Positions 60,743 to 64,000 of a stretch of 64,000 nucleotides of DNA are shown piece by piece. Positions within the stretch are counted from its first letter, which is position 1. Each line of letters starts with the position of its first letter. The notes under the pieces were generated by a model. The model ran no database searches. It worked only from the letters and a program-made list of their open reading frames with translations, and had not been told where the DNA came from. A program made the translations under genes and the position numbers. This DNA comes from Gemmatimonadota bacterium (GTDB taxonomy: Bacteria; Gemmatimonadota; Gemmatimonadetes; Gemmatimonadales; GWC2-71-9), in the NCBI GenBank assembly GCA_025358055.1, contig JANYKV010000140.1, positions 20,513 through 84,512 on the forward strand, written 5' to 3'.

Positions 60743-61867
60743 CTAGTACCGAAGAATCGCAACGCCGGTCGGCTGTGCGGGCACCGACACGGAACTGATG
60801 AGTTTCCTTGTAGTCAGGTCAATGATGTCGATGGCCCCGGGATCGGAGCCGATGGACTCACACGAGACATAGGCGTAACGACCGTCGGGGGAGTAGGCCA
60901 CCCCATGCACAATTTTCTTGGATGTGGAGATGCGCGCCAGCTCGGCGAACGACTTGGCGTCGACCAGGCTCACACTCTGGTCCTTCTTGTTGGTGACGAT
61001 CAGCAGCGACCCGTCGGGGGACGGCTCCACGTTATAGGCTCCCTTACCGACCGGGACTTCTTTGATGAGCGTGAGGGAGGCGGCATCCCAGACCTGGAGG
61101 GAGTTCCCGTAGTTGCAGGCGACATACAGGGTCCTGTCGTCTGGTGAGACCGAAACGAACGTCCCGGCACATTCCTTGGACGCTAGCGGCGACGGGGCGG
61201 GCAATGGAGCGGTGGCTTGCGGCGCTTCGTGTTGCATTCCAGGATGGTTCATGCCGGCCATGTTGTGACCAGCTCCGATCTTGACGCGCCGAGTAATCGT
61301 GAAGGTTCCGGGATCGAGCTCGAGAATCTCATCGCTGTTCATGCAGGACACGTAGGTCTTGGTGCCGGCGTGGTTGACCCGGACCCCATGGGGCATGTCG
61401 CACGCGGGAAGATCGGTGATTTTCGTCATCGTCGGCGTATGAACGATCGAGACGGGGTTGATTCGGGGGCGGTCGCCGTGGAAATCAGAATTCGCCACGA
61501 AGGCAAACTCACCATCAGGGGTGATGGCGATGGTCGTGGGGAACAGCTCCACGGTCGCGCGGCCGAGCAGGGTGTCCGACTTGGCGTCGAGGCGCCACAG
61601 CGAGCCGAACGGAACCCCGTGTGCGATGGAGACATAGTACGATTTTTGATCGGGGGCGACTTGCAGATTGTGGGGTCCGTCGATGTCCGCGGGCATGATG
61701 CCGACGGGGACGACGTGATCGAGCACCAGTCCGCCTTCCGTGGGCCGGAACCAACTCACGATGTCGCCTGATTCACTCACGACACCAACTTTGTATCGCA
61801 CCGCCGGGGTTTGCGCCACCACGGGCCGCGCGACCACCACCAAAGCGACAAACAAGAATCGTCTCAT
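60743..61867 (-). CDS. Secreted YVTN/YncE-type beta-propeller protein
   Basis: A 374-residue protein with a signal peptide (FLFVALVVVARPVVAQ) and repeated propeller blades. These include AITPDGEFAFVANSDF, VRVNHAGTKTYVSCMNSDEI, VSVSPDDRTLYVACNYGNSL, VEPSPDGSLLIVTNKKDQS and VAYSPDGRYAYVSCESIG. It probably binds ligands or proteins in the periplasm; YncE homologues bind DNA, but that cannot be assumed. A His/Met-rich loop (HNMAGMNHPGMQHEAPQ) could bind copper, an inference. ATG 61867 chosen; TTG 61876 would add three residues. Confidence 0.85.
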   Translation of the reverse strand: MRRFLFVALVVVARPVVAQTPAVRYKVGVVSESGDIVSWFRPTEGGLVLDHVVPVGIMPADIDGPHNLQVAPDQKSYYVSIAHGVPFGSLWRLDAKSDTLLGRATVELFPTTIAITPDGEFAFVANSDFHGDRPRINPVSIVHTPTMTKITDLPACDMPHGVRVNHAGTKTYVSCMNSDEILELDPGTFTITRRVKIGAGHNMAGMNHPGMQHEAPQATAPLPAPSPLASKECAGTFVSVSPDDRTLYVACNYGNSLQVWDAASLTLIKEVPVGKGAYNVEPSPDGSLLIVTNKKDQSVSLVDAKSFAELARISTSKKIVHGVAYSPDGRYAYVSCESIGSDPGAIDIIDLTTRKLISSVSVPAQPTGVAILRY

Positions 61868-61957
61868 ACGCCTCAATCTCCGGAACGGACCGACAAACGG
61901 CGGGCTCGGGGGCGCCCCGAAACACGGGTCGAAGGTGCCCGGGGAAATATACTCCGC

Positions 61958-63292
61958 TTACCCCTCGCTGACGCGCTCGGCGAGGAAGTCGGTGAGCTGA
62001 TCTATGGAAGGCCGTTCCTGGAGCATGGAATCCCGATGCCTCACGGTAACGGTACGATCGGTCGAGGTCTGACCGTCGATGGTGATGCAGAACGGAGTGC
62101 CGGCCTCGTCCATCCGACGGTACCGACGGCCAATCGCACCGGCATCGTCATAGAAACACGGCCAGCGCTTGCGGAGCTCGTGGTAGAGCGCCGTAGCCAC
62201 CTCGGGCATGCCGTCCTTCTTCACCAGCGGTAGCACCGCCGCTTTGATCGGTGCGATCGCCGGATTGAAGCCGAGGACGACCCGGACTTCCCCCTCGACC
62301 TGTTCTTCACGGTAAGCGTCCGCAAGCACGGTCAGGGTCACTCGGTCGGCCCCGGCGGAGGTTTCGATGATATACGGCAGATAGCGAGTATTTTCAGCCT
62401 GGTCGAAATACTCGAGCTTCTTTCCGGAATGTTCCTGATGGCGACCGAGGTCGAAATCTCCCCGGTTGTGGATCCCTTCGATCTCCTGCCAGCCGAACGG
62501 GAACTCATACTCGATGTCATAGGCGGCGCGCGCATAGTGCGCCAGCTCGTTCGCGGCATGTTGATGCCAGCGGAGTTTCTCGGGCCGGAGCCCGAGGTGG
62601 TGATGCCAGGCCATGCGGAAGCCGCGCCATTGCTCAAACCAGTCCGCGTCGGCGCCCGGCTTCACGAAGAACTGCATCTCCATTTGCTCGAACTCCCGGG
62701 TGCGGAAAATGAAATTCCCGGGGGTGATTTCATTGCGGAACGCCTTCCCGATTTGGGCGATGCCAAAGGGAATGCGTTGCCGGGAGCTCTGCAGCACGTT
62801 CAGATAGTTGACGTAGATCCCCTGCGCGGTTTCGGGGCGGAGGTAAACGGCGGCAGCCGTCTCTTCCAGGGGCCCCATGAAGGTCTTGAACATCAGATTG
62901 AACATCCGGGGTTCGGTGAGATCGCACTTGGTGTGCGCCCCCGGCTTGAGACTCGGCTTTTCAGGGCAGCGCGCCAGGTCCAACTGGTCGGCTCGAAACC
63001 GCGCCTTGCACGCGCGGCAGTCCACGAGGGGATCAGTGAAACCACTCACATGCCCCGATGCTTCCCACACCCTTGGATGCATCAGGATGGCCGCATCGAG
63101 CCCTTCGATATCGTCCCGGGCGTGAACCATGGCCCGCCACCAGCGCTCCTTGATATTCTTCTTCAGCGCGACGCCCAGCGGACCATAGTCCCAGACCGAG
63201 CCCAACCCACCGTAGATTTCCGAGGACTGGAAAACGAAGCCCCGGCGCTTACACAGGGAAACGAGCTTTTCCATGAGGGTTTGGTCGGCCAT
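61958..63292 (-). CDS. glyS: Glycyl-tRNA synthetase (dimeric type)
   Basis: A 444-residue class II synthetase. It has the N-terminal KRRGFVFQSSEIYGGLGSVW and DYGPLGVALKKNI, motif 2 FRNEITPGNFIFRTREFEQMEM and a late GADRVTLTVLADAYREE. The anticodon-binding domain (IAPIKAAVLPLVKK) completes it. A zinc-like cysteine pair (CRACKARF) is present. This is the single-chain alpha2 enzyme, not the GlyQ/GlyS tetramer. The ATG at 63292 has no ribosome-binding site; a promoter whose -10 box ends six bases before it indicates a leaderless mRNA. No T-box leader is present. Confidence 0.96.
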   Translation of the reverse strand: MADQTLMEKLVSLCKRRGFVFQSSEIYGGLGSVWDYGPLGVALKKNIKERWWRAMVHARDDIEGLDAAILMHPRVWEASGHVSGFTDPLVDCRACKARFRADQLDLARCPEKPSLKPGAHTKCDLTEPRMFNLMFKTFMGPLEETAAAVYLRPETAQGIYVNYLNVLQSSRQRIPFGIAQIGKAFRNEITPGNFIFRTREFEQMEMQFFVKPGADADWFEQWRGFRMAWHHHLGLRPEKLRWHQHAANELAHYARAAYDIEYEFPFGWQEIEGIHNRGDFDLGRHQEHSGKKLEYFDQAENTRYLPYIIETSAGADRVTLTVLADAYREEQVEGEVRVVLGFNPAIAPIKAAVLPLVKKDGMPEVATALYHELRKRWPCFYDDAGAIGRRYRRMDEAGTPFCITIDGQTSTDRTVTVRHRDSMLQERPSIDQLTDFLAERVSEG

Positions 63293-63298
63293 CAGAGA

Positions 63299-63327
63299 AA
63301 CCTAGGCCCATGCCTAAAGGCTGGCAA
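63299..63327 (-). promoter_or_regulatory. Promoter for leaderless glyS mRNA
   Basis: TTGCCA (63327-63322), a 17-base spacer and TAGGTT (63304-63299) on the minus strand, followed by six bases and the glyS ATG. Transcription would begin at or next to the start codon. Confidence 0.6.
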
Positions 63328-63470
63328 ATCATTGGTCAGGGTGGTGTGCGATTTGCTGACAGGTGGCCCATCGAGCCCCCGGGCAAAACGCCACACTGTG
63401 CGGCGCCAACGCCTCACGAAACATGGGGAAACGTGGTTGTGAAGCAATACTTTACGTACACCCCCTTGAG

Positions 63471-63487
63471 TGGCTCGGACTTTGCCA
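63471..63487 (+). promoter_or_regulatory. Sigma-54 (-24/-12) promoter of the pilin-like gene
   Basis: TGGCTCGGACTTTGCCA matches the RpoN consensus TGGCACG-N4-TTGCA, with the diagnostic GG and GC separated by exactly ten bases (63472-63473 and 63484-63485). The start site would fall near 63497, 50 bases before the gene. Pilin genes are commonly RpoN/PilR-controlled. Confidence 0.7.
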
Positions 63488-63546
63488 CATACCCCCCCTG
63501 AGCCAAAGGGGATTTCCCCGGCGATGGCCTGGAGACTTGGAGTGAC

Positions 63547-64000
63547 ATGATGGGCAAGAGCGTCCTCCCAACCGTGAATCTGGTGCGGCGTTCCCGTTCG
63601 GGGCAGCGCGGGTTCACCCTATCTGAAATGCTCCTGATCATTGTGATCATGGGGATCATCGCCGCCATGGGTGTCTCGCGGTTAGACTGGGTGCACTACC
63701 GGCTCAATTCCGAAGTGCGAAACTCGGTGTCACTCCTAGCCTACGCCCAGCGGCTGGCAGTTAGCCTTCAGCACAACGTCCAGGTCATTGTCGACCCGGC
63801 CGTCAATGCGCTGGTCGTCTTCGAGGACGCCAACGATGATGGGGTGTACTCCGTTAGCGAACGACGGCGCCAGTACCCGTTCGATCAGGGCGTGGTCATT
63901 GCCCGCAACGGGGCGGCCGACCTTCCGTCACCATCGGTGACCGTCGAATATCCAACCTACACGTTCTATCGCGACGGCAGCGCCGACAACGCCGGCGTCA
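63547..64000 (+). CDS. Type IV pilin/pseudopilin-like protein (GspH/FimT type), 3' truncated
   Basis: The reading frame is open to the window edge (about 151 codons), so the C-terminus lies outside. The leader ends in the prepilin peptidase site G|FTLSEM (GQRGFTLSEMLLIIVIMGII), with Glu at position +5 of the mature protein and a hydrophobic N-terminal helix. The globular part starts with NSVSLLAYAQRLAVSLQHNV, as in minor pilins/GspH, which have the VxxxLxxARxxA pattern. ATG 63547 or 63550; GGAG lies four to seven bases upstream. A sigma-54 promoter precedes it. Confidence 0.85.
   Translation, partial: MMGKSVLPTVNLVRRSRSGQRGFTLSEMLLIIVIMGIIAAMGVSRLDWVHYRLNSEVRNSVSLLAYAQRLAVSLQHNVQVIVDPAVNALVVFEDANDDGVYSVSERRRQYPFDQGVVIARNGAADLPSPSVTVEYPTYTFYRDGSADNAGV

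Noticed and set aside
63293..63400. T-box leader before glyS
   Set aside because: No T-box antiterminator sequence, and the promoter spacing leaves no room for a leader.
1..64000. tRNA, rRNA, tmRNA, RNase P RNA and CRISPR arrays
   Set aside because: I looked in the gene-free gaps for T-arm motifs, RNase P and tmRNA signatures and regularly spaced repeats and saw none.

Overview
The window is a GC-rich bacterial chromosome segment with densely packed genes, many of them coupled by ATGA, GTGA or TAATG overlaps. Gene content points to a Gemmatimonadota-type organism or a close relative. The supporting genes are an MglA-like GTPase next to a roadblock protein, a class II (B12-dependent) ribonucleotide reductase, BshB1 of bacillithiol synthesis, a GWxTD-domain protein, an ornithine-cyclodeaminase-type LOR/SDH protein, a TonB receptor and a YVTN propeller. 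This assignment is inference from content; no rRNA is present.

Layout. 1-5.7 kb: two MacB-type permeases, then bshB1, a cysteine desulfurase, mnmA and a small holin-fold membrane protein. 5.7-8.6 kb: cspA (minus) and ppk1. 8.6-19.4 kb: a long minus-strand block with grpE-dnaJ, cinA-pgsA-mglA-roadblock-(89 aa)-recR-ybaB-dnaX, an SRP RNA gene just upstream of dnaX, then yihY-ytxH and a class II aldolase. 19.4-20.1 kb: a 690-bp divergent gap with a cluster of DnaA-box-like 9-mers, my best candidate for a replication origin. 20.1-23.7 kb: pyk, a PhnP-like hydrolase and pgi (plus). 23.7-25.2 kb: a REP-associated transposase with degenerate palindromes, and an unknown 255-residue protein. 25.6-33.9 kb (minus): a Big2-repeat lipoprotein, the ispG-DsbD-TlpA-(cysteine-free peroxiredoxin-like) operon, and an aldo/keto reductase. 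34.2-41.3 kb (minus): nrdJ with a structured leader, a GWxTD protein and an N-acetylmuramoyl-alanine amidase. 41.4-45.4 kb (plus): a Ser/Thr kinase, a PP2C phosphatase and an FHA-membrane-protease module. 45.4-49.1 kb (minus): a murein-recycling operon (small secreted protein, murQ, anmK, nagZ-like). 49.2-55.4 kb: an ABC exporter, a ccdA/unknown/LOR-SDH operon, and a TonB receptor. 55.5-63.3 kb (minus): priA with a dipeptide epimerase, a small operon of unknown proteins including a ubiquitin-like fold and a lysine-deacetylase homologue, a YVTN propeller and glyS. 63.5 kb to the end: the start of a pilin-like gene behind a sigma-54 promoter.

Themes. Peptidoglycan turnover recurs (amidase, NagZ, AnmK, MurQ, dipeptide epimerase). 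Thiol and sulfur chemistry recurs too (BshB1, desulfurase, MnmA, two CcdA-type proteins, TlpA). Several transcription-unit heads have no Shine-Dalgarno sequence but carry a TANNNT hexamer exactly six bases before the ATG, which suggests leaderless mRNAs. No tRNA, rRNA, CRISPR array or prophage was seen.
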